A DNA stretch of 64,000 nucleotides from an uncultured Clostridium sp. GTDB lineage: Bacteria > Bacillota > Clostridia > Peptostreptococcales > Peptostreptococcaceae. Numbering within the stretch: position 1 is the stretch's first letter; each line of letters starts with the position of its first letter. A program made the position numbers and the translations under genes. Location: positions 62,001-126,000 of the forward strand of contig CAMBXR010000002.1 of the NCBI GenBank assembly GCA_945871955.1. Direction: 5' to 3'. Positions 28,433 to 37,948 of the stretch are shown here, one piece after another. A model generated the notes under the pieces. The model was given only the letters and a program-made list of their open reading frames with translations, ran no database searches and was not told the origin of the DNA.

Positions 28433-29278
28433 CTATTTTTTAAATACTAATATTCCACCTACACCAGGACCTGAATGAGCACCAATACAAGTTCCTACTA
28501 AGAAATATCCTATTTTTTTAGGTTTAAAAACTTCTTTGGCAATTTCAGTTAGTTTTTCTGTTTCTTTTAAGTCATCACTATATCCTATGTAGATTTCTTC
28601 TTGCTCAATGTCGTCTCCCAGTCTCTCTTTAACATATTCAACCATCTTATTTAATACATTTTTCTTTCCTCTTACTTGACCAACTTGAGAAACTAATCCA
28701 TCTTTAACTTCTAATATAGGTTTTATATTTAATAAACTACCTACAGTAGCTTTAGTTGAAGATATTCTTCCACCTTTTTTAAGATATTCTAATGTATCTA
28801 CAGAAAACATAAGAACAGATTTTTCTTTTATTTCATCTAAAGCTTTAAATACTTCTTCTATAGTTTTACCTTCTTTTATCATTTCTGCTGCTTTAACCAC
28901 AAATAAACCTGCTCCAAAAGATAAGCTATAACTGTCATATATATATATTTCACCTTCAGTATCATTTTTAGCCATTATAGCACTTTGACAAGTCCCCGTA
29001 GCTGCTGATGACCCTGATATATATAGTATTTTTTTACCTTCTTTTATGTATTTATCAAAAACTTCCTTAAATTGAGCATAAGTAGCTTGAGAAGTTTTTG
29101 GATATGCATTTTCTTCTCTTAAAATTTTATAAAATTCTTCCGGACTAATATCTATGCTATCTCTATATTCCTTTCCATCAAGTATAAGTGTTAGCGGTAC
29201 TACATCTATATCATACTGTTCTAAGTATTCTTTGTTAACATCAGATAAACTATCACATATTATTTTAATATTATTCAT
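28433..29278 (-). CDS. DegV family fatty-acid-binding protein
   Basis: 281 residues, full length. It has the DegV opening IKIICDSLSDVNKEYLEQYDIDVVPL, the YKILREENAYPKTSQATYAQF segment and the GTCIGAHSGPGVGG loop near the C-terminus. DegV/FakB proteins bind acyl chains; FakB-type members present fatty acids to the FakA kinase. No FakA gene is nearby, so the ligand role is inference. The ATG follows AAGGAGATTAACAGG. Confidence 0.9.
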   Translation of the reverse strand: MNNIKIICDSLSDVNKEYLEQYDIDVVPLTLILDGKEYRDSIDISPEEFYKILREENAYPKTSQATYAQFKEVFDKYIKEGKKILYISGSSAATGTCQSAIMAKNDTEGEIYIYDSYSLSFGAGLFVVKAAEMIKEGKTIEEVFKALDEIKEKSVLMFSVDTLEYLKKGGRISSTKATVGSLLNIKPILEVKDGLVSQVGQVRGKKNVLNKMVEYVKERLGDDIEQEEIYIGYSDDLKETEKLTEIAKEVFKPKKIGYFLVGTCIGAHSGPGVGGILVFKK

Positions 29279-29320
29279 CCTGTTAATCTCCTTTCTTTGT
29301 TATTATAATTATATTTATAA

Positions 29321-29791
29321 TTATCTCATATTCGGATAGCCAATTTGTCTTAATGCTTCATAAGCAACTATAGCAACTGAATTTGATAAATTTAAAGACC
29401 TAGCTCTTTCTAATTTTACCATAGGTATTCTCATACAAGTTTCTTTATTTTCTGCTAATAAACTTTCTGGTAACCCTTTTGTCTCTTTTCCAAAAACTAA
29501 AAAACATCCATCTTCAAATTTCATATCTGAATGAGACTTATCTGTTTTAGTTGTAGAGAAGAAAAATTTTCCTTGTGGATATTTTTCAAATAATTCGTCT
29601 AAGCTATCATAATATCTAATATCAGATATATCCCAATAATCTAGTCCACATCTTTTCAAATGTTTATCTTCTAATGAAAAACCTAGAGGTCTTATTAAGT
29701 GTAATGTTGCACCTGTATTGGCACAAGTTCTGATTATATTACCTGTATTTTGTGGTATTTCAGGTTCTACTAATACTATATTTATTGACAT
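29321..29791 (-). CDS. trmL: tRNA (cytidine/uridine-34 2'-O)-methyltransferase TrmL
   Basis: 156 residues, standard length for this minimal SPOUT enzyme. Motif 1 is VEPEIPQNTGNIIRTCANTG, motif 2 is LVFGKETKGLPESLL, motif 3 is IPMVKLERARSLNLSNSVAI. It methylates the wobble ribose of tRNA-Leu isoacceptors. The ATG follows GGAGGGACATT. Monocistronic or read through into degV. Confidence 0.92.
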   Translation of the reverse strand: MSINIVLVEPEIPQNTGNIIRTCANTGATLHLIRPLGFSLEDKHLKRCGLDYWDISDIRYYDSLDELFEKYPQGKFFFSTTKTDKSHSDMKFEDGCFLVFGKETKGLPESLLAENKETCMRIPMVKLERARSLNLSNSVAIVAYEALRQIGYPNMR

Positions 29792-29908
29792 AATGTCCCT
29801 CCGTCTATATTAACTAGTTTATTAATTTTACTTAACTTCAAGTAAACTCAATATTTTCCTAAGTACATTATAACAGAAAATCTTTCTAATTAAAGTTGCT
29901 TTTTTACT

Positions 29909-31246
29909 TCACTTTCTTAGCTCTCTTGTTCCATATATAATAATTTTATCCTGAGGTGGATAATAGCTTTCACCTATATACTCTTTCTTATTTCCTAAAG
30001 CTCCTTTATATACTCTATAAGTCTGTACCTTATATCCTTTTCGCCCCTCTTGTTCTATAACTTTCATACCTAAATCATATTCTTCACTATTTTTTCTAAC
30101 TATTTTATTATTAATTATATCTGTTGTTTCATTTATTATTTCTATATCTTTCTTATCCTTTTTATTTCCATAAATAGTACATACTATTTTATTTTCCATA
30201 ACTTGATTATATATAAAAATTGGTGTGTCATATTTATTTGAAAATTTCAAATCAATACATCCACCTGATACAGTAGCATCCCTTCCCATTTCCACATAAG
30301 GACTTGGTATAGAATGATTTCTAACGCTTATTATATTGGCTCCAGAATAAAGAGCTGCATTATAAATAGTACTTGAGACTTGGCACATTCCTCCACCTAT
30401 CCCTTTATCTTGTTTGCCATTTATTATCACTGGAGCTTCTTTTAAATATTTACTTATATGGGATTTCTGTATATTGGAATTAAATGAAAAAACATCTCCT
30501 TTATTTAGCAATATATTAGTTGTAGCATTAGATGCTAGTCTTATATTAGTTGATCTATTATAATTTTTAGAATTAAAATAAGTTTCATATCTTCCTAGAA
30601 TTGTATTTATTTTACTTAAATTATCATAAGTATAAAATGGTTTAATAGATAAAATAGGTATAATTTCCACATCATTATCAATGTCTGTTATTTTTCTAAT
30701 TATTATATTTTTTAACTCTTCTTCATTTAATTTGTATCCATTTTTTTCTTTACTTATAATTATTTTTCCATCTACAATTTTTATAGTCGAATTTACTGGT
30801 TTTACATAAATTTTCTTATTTAAATTTTTTAAATATTTATTTAATTTTTTCTCATCATAAGTAATACTATAATCTAGTATTACTTTTCTTCCTAAATTTA
30901 AACTTCCTATAGTTTTTATATTAGAAATAATTCCTTCATCTCTTCCAATATTGTATGCTTTCTCAACTACTTCCTCCACATTATAGTCAGCATCTATATA
31001 TTCTTTTAAAAATTCAAATTTATTTTCATTTAGTTTTAATAAAAATGAGTTATTTTCTTCAAGCATTTTATTGATTTTCTCTTTTGCTTCCTCTTTTGTT
31101 AGATTAGAAAGATCCATATCTCTAACATAAATATTTTTGTGTATTTTTCCTTCAAATACAATGGCATCACTTAAGACTACATTGCCAAAAGATATAATAA
31201 ATAATGATAAAAATATTGCAATCTTAAGTTTTTTCAAAATTATCAT
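29909..31246 (-). CDS. VanW-family cell-envelope protein with G5 domain
   Basis: 445 residues. An N-terminal hydrophobic segment (IAIFLSLFIISFGNVVL) is a signal or anchor. A peptidoglycan-binding-like region (TKEEAKEKINKMLEENN) is followed by the VanW core: GDVFSFNSNIQKSH, GKQDKGIGGGMCQVSSTIYN and RNHSIPSPYVEMGRDATVSG. A C-terminal G5-like domain (VQTYRVYKGALGNKKEYIGE) ends the protein. VanW domains are widespread in clostridial envelope proteins and are not by themselves a vancomycin-resistance determinant. Its ATG overlaps the nth stop by 4 nt. Confidence 0.88.
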   Translation of the reverse strand: MIILKKLKIAIFLSLFIISFGNVVLSDAIVFEGKIHKNIYVRDMDLSNLTKEEAKEKINKMLEENNSFLLKLNENKFEFLKEYIDADYNVEEVVEKAYNIGRDEGIISNIKTIGSLNLGRKVILDYSITYDEKKLNKYLKNLNKKIYVKPVNSTIKIVDGKIIISKEKNGYKLNEEELKNIIIRKITDIDNDVEIIPILSIKPFYTYDNLSKINTILGRYETYFNSKNYNRSTNIRLASNATTNILLNKGDVFSFNSNIQKSHISKYLKEAPVIINGKQDKGIGGGMCQVSSTIYNAALYSGANIISVRNHSIPSPYVEMGRDATVSGGCIDLKFSNKYDTPIFIYNQVMENKIVCTIYGNKKDKKDIEIINETTDIINNKIVRKNSEEYDLGMKVIEQEGRKGYKVQTYRVYKGALGNKKEYIGESYYPPQDKIIIYGTRELRK

Positions 31247-31869
31247 TCCTTTCCTTGATAAAAATCACAATCATCTTTTATAGGACATAATTCACATTCT
31301 GGTTTTCTAGCTTTACATAGCCTTCTTCCATGAAATATTAATACATGATGGGAATGGGACCATCTATGTTTTGGAATAACCTCCATAAGAGCAAATTCTG
31401 TTTTTTCTGGAGTTTTTGTATTAACAATTCCAATTCTATTTGATACCCTAAAAACATGAGTGTCTACTGCTATAGCATCTTTATTAAATGCATTACTTAA
31501 TACAACATCTGCAGTTTTTCTACCCACACCAGGGAGTTTTGTCAATTCTTCTAAAGTATCTGGAACTTCTCCATTATAATTGTCACATATCATTTTTGAT
31601 GTTTCTTTAATTTTTTTTGCTTTACTCTTATAAAGACCACAAGTTTTTATTTTCTCCATAATTTCTTCTTCTGATAAATTAGCAAAATCCTCAGCCTTGT
31701 TATATTTTTTAAAAAGTTCTCTAGTTACTATATTTACTCTAACATCTGTACATTGAGCTGATAATATTGTAGCTATTAATAACTCAAATGCTGTAGTATA
31801 TTCTAATTCACAACGAGCATCTGGATAAAGTTCTTCTAATTTATCTAAAATTTTATTTACATCTTTCAT
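31243..31869 (-). CDS. nth: Endonuclease III
   Basis: 208 residues. The helix-hairpin-helix LPGVGRKTADVVLSN contains the catalytic Lys, followed by the catalytic Asp in AVDTHVFRVSNRIG. The C-terminal [4Fe-4S] loop is CKARKPECELCPIKDDC (C-x6-C-x2-C-x5-C). It removes oxidised pyrimidines and nicks abasic sites. The ATG follows AAGGTGG. It overlaps the start of the VanW-family gene. Confidence 0.96.
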   Translation of the reverse strand: MKDVNKILDKLEELYPDARCELEYTTAFELLIATILSAQCTDVRVNIVTRELFKKYNKAEDFANLSEEEIMEKIKTCGLYKSKAKKIKETSKMICDNYNGEVPDTLEELTKLPGVGRKTADVVLSNAFNKDAIAVDTHVFRVSNRIGIVNTKTPEKTEFALMEVIPKHRWSHSHHVLIFHGRRLCKARKPECELCPIKDDCDFYQGKE

Positions 31870-31964
31870 TTTATTTCCACCTTATTTAATCCTTTACTTT
31901 TATTATCCTTCAATTTAGCCAATCTATAACAAAGTAGTATATTTTAATTTTTTGATTTTTTGTA

Positions 31965-32000
31965 TTAAAAAAGCAAAAACTTTATAAGTTCTTGCTTTTA
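31965..32000 (-). terminator. Terminator of the Lon-like protease gene
   Basis: A 14-bp stem with one mismatch (31969-31982 with 31986-31999, AAAAGCAA / TTGCTTTT outer part) precedes a T-rich run on minus, just after the gene end at 32015. Confidence 0.75.
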
Positions 32001-32014
32001 TTATATCAATTTAA

Positions 32015-34246
32015 TTATTTTCTCTTTGTATCATTTGACTTATTATAAGTATCTAATTTTTCTTTTACCAGAATTTTAACTTCTTCAAACATTTTATCCA
32101 TTAAAATTTCTATACTTTCTTCAATTTTGCTCACTGGATAAATCTTAAAACTACCTTCATCTATAGATTTTTCCATCTCATCACTTAAAATCAAATTATC
32201 CATATTGTCTTTTGGTAATATTACTCCATAAGTCTTTTCTTTAAATCCTCTTTTTTTACATACATTATAAAATCCTTCAATTTTTTCAGTTATACCGCCT
32301 ACTACTTGTATATCTCCTTTTTGATTCAAAGAACCTGTAACTGCAACATTTTGTTTTATAGGTACACCACTTAAAGAAGATAATAAGGCACATAACTCTG
32401 CCAGTGTGGCACTATCTCCTTCTATACCTCCATAATTTTGTTCAAAGCATATATATGCATTAATTGATAAAGGATATTCTTGAGCAAAATTTTCTGTTAA
32501 ATAACCTTGTAGAATAAGTACACTTTTATTGTGTATTGGACCACTCATTTTTGCTTCTCTTTCTATATTTACAATGCCTTTATTGCCCATACTTGTGGTC
32601 ACACTAATTCTAGAAGGTCTTCCAAAAGAGTATTTCCCCATACTATAAACAGATAATCCATTTATTACTCCTACTCTAGCACCCTCTGTATCTATCATAA
32701 TAGTATTATTTGATATATATTCATCTAGTTTATTTTCTATTTTATTTAAACGTCTATGTTTTCCTAATATGGCCTGTTTTACATGATGATTTTCCACAAA
32801 ATCTTTATTTTCAATTTTAGCAAATATATCTGACTCTGTTATTATCTCCAATAATTTATTAAAATCTGTTGATAATTTTTTCTTGTTACCTACTATTTTT
32901 GTACTATATTTTATAACATTTTCCACAGCTTCATAAGTAAAATGATTAAAATTATTTTTTTCGCATTGAAAAGCTATAAATTGAGCCATACCATTTTCTG
33001 TAATTTCATTTCTGTCCATTTCATTATCAAAATCAACGAATATTTTAAAATACTTACTAAACTCACTGTCACAATTATTAAGTACATCATAAATATAATT
33101 ACTGCCAATTAGAATTATTTTTAAATTTAATGGTATTTCTTCTGGTTCTATAGATACCTTTGTATCTATAGGTATTTTCTGAGATTTTATAGTATTTTTT
33201 AATAGTTCCCACGATAATGGGTAAGAAAAAAGTTGTTGCGCATATAAAACTAAATAACCTCCATTAGCTTTTTGTAGAGATCCTGAGAAAATCTTAGTAA
33301 AATCCGTTTTTATATTTCCACTATTATAATCATACTCTACTTTTCCAAATAAGTTAGATGGATTTGGATTAGATTCTACAATAATAGGGGCATCTTCATT
33401 ATTTTGATTATCAACAAATAAATTAACTACATATTTTAAAAAGCAATCCTTACTATAATATTCTCTAAGTTCTTCATCATCTAAATAAAATAACTCTAAA
33501 TTTTTTAATATATCTTCTCTTATTTTGCAAATATAGTCCACAATTTTATCATTAAATTTATATTTTTCCTTTAATTCTTCTATATGAGGATCCACAACTA
33601 GTTTCCCTACTTCATCTTCAATCTCTATCATTATATTCTTAATATTTTCCTCAATTTCTCTTATCTGATAAACTACTTTTATAGACATATTTTCCAGTTC
33701 TTTTTTTATTTTAAAGAACTCCTCTGATGATACTTCATCTTCAAAGTTTTCATTTAGAGGAACAAATACCATTCCTACCTTACTACTTTTTAATTTAAAC
33801 CCTTTCTCCTCACCATAATTTTTTATTTTTTTAATCAAATCTTCTTTTTGTATTTCATACTCTTCTAACAATGTATTTTTATTAATTTCATACTCTTCAC
33901 TATCAAAGGCCTCTTTTATCTCATCAAATAATTTTTCTATCATTTCTTCTATATCATTTTTAAAAATTTTACCTTTCCCTCTTTCCAAACTTATTACAAT
34001 AGGCTCTCTTGGATTTTCAAAATTATATACATAGCACCAATCCTTATGATTATTTTTATTTTTTGCATATTCCTTTAATACTTTCATTGTATAAGTACTT
34101 TTTCCTGTTCCAGAGTCACCTGCCACATATATGTTATAAACAGGATTATCTATTTTTAAACCTAATTCCATGGCTGTAACAGCTCTGTCCTGACCTATAA
34201 AATCTTTTAACGGTTCTATTTCAGATGTATTATTAAATTTCTGCAT
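32015..34246 (-). CDS. Lon-like AAA+ serine protease (S16, AAA_32 type)
   Basis: 743 residues. The N-terminal AAA+ region has Walker A AGDSGTGKST (about 43-52). A long helical insertion (about 110-270) follows. The C-terminal S16 protease domain has the catalytic Ser in GGIEGDSATLAEL (~612) and Lys in GGITEKIEGF (~655). This Lon-like subfamily is separate from LonA and lacks its substrate-binding N domain; its physiological substrates are largely unknown. The ATG follows GAAAGGGG. It is likely monocistronic. Confidence 0.88.
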   Translation of the reverse strand: MQKFNNTSEIEPLKDFIGQDRAVTAMELGLKIDNPVYNIYVAGDSGTGKSTYTMKVLKEYAKNKNNHKDWCYVYNFENPREPIVISLERGKGKIFKNDIEEMIEKLFDEIKEAFDSEEYEINKNTLLEEYEIQKEDLIKKIKNYGEEKGFKLKSSKVGMVFVPLNENFEDEVSSEEFFKIKKELENMSIKVVYQIREIEENIKNIMIEIEDEVGKLVVDPHIEELKEKYKFNDKIVDYICKIREDILKNLELFYLDDEELREYYSKDCFLKYVVNLFVDNQNNEDAPIIVESNPNPSNLFGKVEYDYNSGNIKTDFTKIFSGSLQKANGGYLVLYAQQLFSYPLSWELLKNTIKSQKIPIDTKVSIEPEEIPLNLKIILIGSNYIYDVLNNCDSEFSKYFKIFVDFDNEMDRNEITENGMAQFIAFQCEKNNFNHFTYEAVENVIKYSTKIVGNKKKLSTDFNKLLEIITESDIFAKIENKDFVENHHVKQAILGKHRRLNKIENKLDEYISNNTIMIDTEGARVGVINGLSVYSMGKYSFGRPSRISVTTSMGNKGIVNIEREAKMSGPIHNKSVLILQGYLTENFAQEYPLSINAYICFEQNYGGIEGDSATLAELCALLSSLSGVPIKQNVAVTGSLNQKGDIQVVGGITEKIEGFYNVCKKRGFKEKTYGVILPKDNMDNLILSDEMEKSIDEGSFKIYPVSKIEESIEILMDKMFEEVKILVKEKLDTYNKSNDTKRK

Positions 34247-34358
34247 ACTAATCCCCTTTCTTCCCCATATTTATACGAACTAAGATTAGACTTTATCATA
34301 AACTTAATAAATTATATGTATTACTCTTCTTTAATTTGACTTAATTATTTTTTTAAAA

Positions 34359-34395
34359 GAAAAAGTCTATGATTTACTCTTTCATAGACTCTTCT
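34359..34395 (-). terminator. Terminator embedded in the 3' end of queG
   Basis: Stem AGTCTATGA / TCATAGACT (34364-34372 with 34382-34390) with a T-run on minus. The upstream arm lies within the last codons of queG and the stop codon sits in the loop. Confidence 0.78.
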
Positions 34396-35282
34396 TTGAT
34401 TATATCCATATTTCGTTTTATAATATTTCTTCCTCTCCAACTAAAAGCTCTATCCTTATATCTTCTTTTAAATTCTTTATTTGAAATACTATTAATTTCT
34501 TCATCACTTAAAGTTGTTATTAAATTAGTAGTAAATTCCTCAATATTACTTGAACATATATCTTTATTATGAGGACAAACCACTTGACATATATCACACC
34601 CAAATATGGATTTATTATTTTTTATTTTATTTTTTTCCTCATGTGTAAGCTCGTCCTTCTTCTGAGTTATAAATGATATACACTTTTTAGGATCCATTTT
34701 ATAATTTCCTTCTAGAGCATTTCCTGGACAATATTTTACACATTTATTACAATTCATACATGTTTTATTTGTAGGAATATCGGCTTCTAAGTCATAATTG
34801 TTTACTATATATCCAATAAAAATATAAGAACCATATTTGTCTGTAATAAGATTATTGTTGATACCATAATATCCAATACCAGCTAAGTAAGCCAAATATC
34901 TATCTACTAAAGGTCCATTATCAGCAAAAATTTTATAATTAAATTTTTCATCTTTGTTTTTTATTTCCTCACATATACTATTTAACTTTTCTTTTATTAC
35001 TAAATGATAATCTAAACCATAACAGTATCTTGATATATTTGATTCATACTCTTCTTCTATATGATATGGAAATGCACATACTATAATTGATGCCGCATCG
35101 TCCATTATTAATTTAGGATTAATTCTTTTTTCTATATCCGGCTCTTCCATACCTGTTATAAGATTATTATCAACTTTCTCTTCTAATATTTTTTTTAATT
35201 TATAATATGGACCAATAGGTGCTATTCCAACAGTATCTAGTCCATTTTTATTAAAAAGTTCAATTATTTCTACTTTATTCAT
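34374..35282 (-). CDS. queG: Epoxyqueuosine reductase QueG, short form
   Basis: 302 residues. The catalytic/cobalamin segment is IFADNGPLVDRYLAYLAGIG. Two [4Fe-4S] clusters are seen: CMNCNKCVKYCPGNAL and GCDICQVVCPHN. It reduces epoxyqueuosine to queuosine in tRNA. It lacks the C-terminal HEAT-repeat extension found in some (~380-residue) homologues. The ATG follows GAAAGGATATTTT. It is divergent from rusA. Confidence 0.87.
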   Translation of the reverse strand: MNKVEIIELFNKNGLDTVGIAPIGPYYKLKKILEEKVDNNLITGMEEPDIEKRINPKLIMDDAASIIVCAFPYHIEEEYESNISRYCYGLDYHLVIKEKLNSICEEIKNKDEKFNYKIFADNGPLVDRYLAYLAGIGYYGINNNLITDKYGSYIFIGYIVNNYDLEADIPTNKTCMNCNKCVKYCPGNALEGNYKMDPKKCISFITQKKDELTHEEKNKIKNNKSIFGCDICQVVCPHNKDICSSNIEEFTTNLITTLSDEEINSISNKEFKRRYKDRAFSWRGRNIIKRNMDIIKEESMKE

Positions 35283-35345
35283 AAAATATCCTTTCTTTAA
35301 ATTCTATTTAGTTTTATAATAAACTAATGATAAGGAAGTGATAAT

Positions 35346-35753
35346 TTGATTAAACTAACAATCCCAGGCAGACCTATTAGTAAATCTAATTTTAAACTGC
35401 ATAACGTTCATGGTCAAGCTTGGATGCCATCAACAGGAAAATATTCTAAATATGTAGCTTATGAGAATATGATTGCAGGTTATATAAATACTCAATATGA
35501 CGGAGAAGTTATAGAAGAAGACTTAATAACAGTTATGAAATTATACTTCCCAAATAAAAGAATGGGGGATTTACATAATTACCCCAAAAGTATTTGCGAT
35601 GGAATCGAAAAAAGTGGAATAATAAAAAATGATAAACAACTAAAACCTGTACTATTATTTGATTTTATCGATAAAGAAAATCCTAGGGTAGAAATAGAAC
35701 TTTACCCTGTATCTCAGTACAATGTTACATATAATATTATTTCCAAAGAATAG
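35346..35753 (+). CDS. RusA-family Holliday junction resolvase
   Basis: 135 residues from TTG (35346-35348), 7-8 nt after AAGGAAG. The RusA signature with metal-binding acids is present: RMGDLHNYPKSICDGIEKSG and IIKNDKQLK. RusA enzymes cut Holliday junctions. They are common in prophages, but no phage genes surround this copy, so it is probably a chromosomal or domesticated copy. Confidence 0.82.
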   Translation: MIKLTIPGRPISKSNFKLHNVHGQAWMPSTGKYSKYVAYENMIAGYINTQYDGEVIEEDLITVMKLYFPNKRMGDLHNYPKSICDGIEKSGIIKNDKQLKPVLLFDFIDKENPRVEIELYPVSQYNVTYNIISKE

Positions 35754-35835
35754 TATTTTATTGTAAAATAGTTAATATTATTACTATATTCAAATAATTT
35801 TTTAAATATTAATAAGTATCAGGAGGACTATTAAT

Positions 35836-36753
35836 ATGGAAACTATGTTAAATAATATAATTTCATCTAATAAAAAATATACAGCTGACGGAAAAGTTGC
35901 TAGTTACATTCCTGAATTAAAAAAAGCGAATCAAAATGATTTAGGTATTTGTATAATTGATAAGGATAACAATATTTATTGTGCTGGTGACTATAATAAA
36001 AAGTTTACTATCCAAAGTATTTCTAAAACTATAATCTTAGCTATGGCATTAATAGATAATGAATGGGGGTATGTTTTTTCAAAAGTTGGTATGGAACCAA
36101 GTGGAGACCCTTTCAATTCCATAATGAAATTAGAGACTAATGATACTAAAAAACCTTGCAATCCAATGATAAATGCTGGAGCAATAGTAACTACATCTCT
36201 AATCAAGGGTAAAAACCTTCAAGAAAAAGAAGAAAGAATGCTTGCATTCTTCAGAAAACTAGCTAAAAATGATACACTTAAAATCAATGAATCTGTTTAT
36301 AAATCTGAAAAATTAACAGGTGATAGAAATAGAGCCATGGGTTATTTACTAAAAAATGATGGCTTTATTGAAGGTAATGTTGAGGAAGTTTTAGACTTAT
36401 ACTTCAAACAATGTTCTATTGAGGTAGATGTAGTTGACTTAGCTAGAATAGGACTATTATTTGCCAATTATGGTGTAGATATAGAAACTGGTGAACGTGT
36501 AATTAGTGAAGATATATCTAGAATTGTAAAAACTTTTATGGTTACTTGCGGTATGTATGATGCCTCTGGTGAGTTTGCAATTAAAGTTGGTATTCCTGCC
36601 AAATCTGGTGTAGGTGGAGGAATAATGGCATCTGTTCCAAAACGAATGGGTATAGGTGTATTTGGACCAGCTCTAGATAAAAAAGGAAATAGTATTGGAG
36701 GATTAAATATCCTTAAAGATTTATCAGCAAAATTAGAACTAAATATTTTCTAG
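35836..36753 (+). CDS. glsA: Glutaminase A
   Basis: 305 residues, standard length. The serine-beta-lactamase-like fold has the catalytic S-x-x-K in FTIQSISKTIILAMAL, the motif NPMINAGAIVTTSLI, and the C-terminal KSGVGGGIMASVPKRMGIGVFGP. It hydrolyses glutamine to glutamate and ammonia, feeding amino-acid fermentation or acid resistance. The ATG follows CAGGAGGACTATTAAT. Confidence 0.95.
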   Translation: METMLNNIISSNKKYTADGKVASYIPELKKANQNDLGICIIDKDNNIYCAGDYNKKFTIQSISKTIILAMALIDNEWGYVFSKVGMEPSGDPFNSIMKLETNDTKKPCNPMINAGAIVTTSLIKGKNLQEKEERMLAFFRKLAKNDTLKINESVYKSEKLTGDRNRAMGYLLKNDGFIEGNVEEVLDLYFKQCSIEVDVVDLARIGLLFANYGVDIETGERVISEDISRIVKTFMVTCGMYDASGEFAIKVGIPAKSGVGGGIMASVPKRMGIGVFGPALDKKGNSIGGLNILKDLSAKLELNIF

Positions 36754-36756
36754 ATG

Positions 36757-36799
36757 AAAAAAAGCAGCAATTACATTTATATATTTTGCTGCTTTTTCT
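36757..36799. terminator. Bidirectional terminator glsA / aldo-keto reductase
   Basis: An 11-bp stem AAAAGCAGCAA / TTGCTGCTTTT (36760-36770 with 36786-36796) between convergent genes. Confidence 0.82.
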
Positions 36800-36801
36800 A
36801 G

Positions 36802-37806
36802 TTATTTATTTTCTAGTTTATCATATACATTTTTAAGCATTTCTCTGATAGGTAAGTTATATGGACATTTTTCTTCACAAATTCCGCATTCTATACATTC
36901 ACTAGCTTTAGCTGTTCCTAAACTTTCATATCTTTCCAATGCCCACTCTTTTAAATTATATCTTGTATAATATCCTTCTAATAAAAAATTTTGTGGTATG
37001 TTTACATTATTAGGACACGGCATGCAATACTCACATCTTCTACAGAAATTACCACTTAGCTCTTTTCTTATTTTTTCTATTTTTTCATTATCCATTTGTG
37101 TCAGTACTGTATCATTTATAACAGAAACATTTTCTATAACTTGTTCAACAGTGTTCATTCCAGGTATAGCCACATCAATATATTCCTTAGATAATATATA
37201 TTTTATTGCCAAAGCACCATCATCTATAGCTCCTCCAGCTAAAGGCTTCATAGTTATAGTTCCTATGCCTTTTTCATGTGCCTTTCTAAAAACTTCATCC
37301 GCTTGATCTTCCACTATATTGTATGGAAACTGTATTGTAGCAAATTTTCCATCTTCTACAGCTTTTTTTATTGTTTCTAAACTATGACTAGTTATACCAA
37401 TATTTTTAATTTTTCCTTGTTTCTTTGCATCTAATAAAGCTTTATATGCCTTGTTATCATCAAAAATAGTATCATATTCTTCTGATTTAAGATTATGTAT
37501 TTGATATAAATCTATATAATCAGTTTTAAGATTATTTAAACTTATATCTATATCTTTTTTCATATCCTCATAATTTCTAGACATACTTTTTGTAGCAATA
37601 TAAAATTTATCTCTTCTTCCTTCTAATGCATTTCCTATATATTCTTCACTAATAGTATATCCCCTTGCTGTATCTATGAAGTTTACACCTTGCTTTACTA
37701 ATTCATCTACAACTTTATTAGTATCTTCTTGAGTGATTCTTTGTATAGGTATTCCTCCAAATCCTACTCTTTTTATTCTCATATTTGTTTTCCCAAAGTT
37801 TCTCAA
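36802..37806 (-). CDS. Aldo/keto reductase with C-terminal 4Fe-4S ferredoxin domain
   Basis: 334 residues from TTG, with AGGAGGG 6-7 nt upstream. The AKR barrel has the catalytic Asp/Tyr region NFIDTARGYTISEEYIGNAL and substrate loop YQIHNLKS. The C-terminal domain has Cys motifs CRRCEYCMPCPNNVNIP and CIECGICEEKCPYNLPI, so it combines an NADPH-type reductase with iron-sulfur clusters. This fusion is common in clostridia. Substrates are unknown. Confidence 0.9.
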   Translation of the reverse strand: MRNFGKTNMRIKRVGFGGIPIQRITQEDTNKVVDELVKQGVNFIDTARGYTISEEYIGNALEGRRDKFYIATKSMSRNYEDMKKDIDISLNNLKTDYIDLYQIHNLKSEEYDTIFDDNKAYKALLDAKKQGKIKNIGITSHSLETIKKAVEDGKFATIQFPYNIVEDQADEVFRKAHEKGIGTITMKPLAGGAIDDGALAIKYILSKEYIDVAIPGMNTVEQVIENVSVINDTVLTQMDNEKIEKIRKELSGNFCRRCEYCMPCPNNVNIPQNFLLEGYYTRYNLKEWALERYESLGTAKASECIECGICEEKCPYNLPIREMLKNVYDKLENK

Positions 37807-37909
37807 ATTTTCACCCTCCTAATAATATCTATCTACTATAAATATTATATTATTTATATCTACTGTGCCATTATTTCTAAAAGTATTAATTCCAGCCATA
37901 TAATCATAT

Positions 37910-37944
37910 TAAAAAAAGTATCAACATTTGTTGATACTTTTATA
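37910..37944 (-). terminator. Terminator of the winged-helix regulator gene
   Basis: A 13-bp stem AAAAGTATCAACA / TGTTGATACTTTT (37914-37926 with 37929-37941), followed by T-rich sequence on minus. Confidence 0.8.
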
Positions 37945-37948
37945 CTCA

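Noticed and set aside
29909..31246. VanW-family protein as evidence for vancomycin resistance.
   Set aside because: No van ligase, dehydrogenase, dipeptidase or VanRS genes are present; VanW domains are common in clostridial envelope proteins.
35346..35753. RusA resolvase as a sign of a prophage.
   Set aside because: No capsid, terminase, lysis or phage replication genes flank it; neighbours are queG and glsA.
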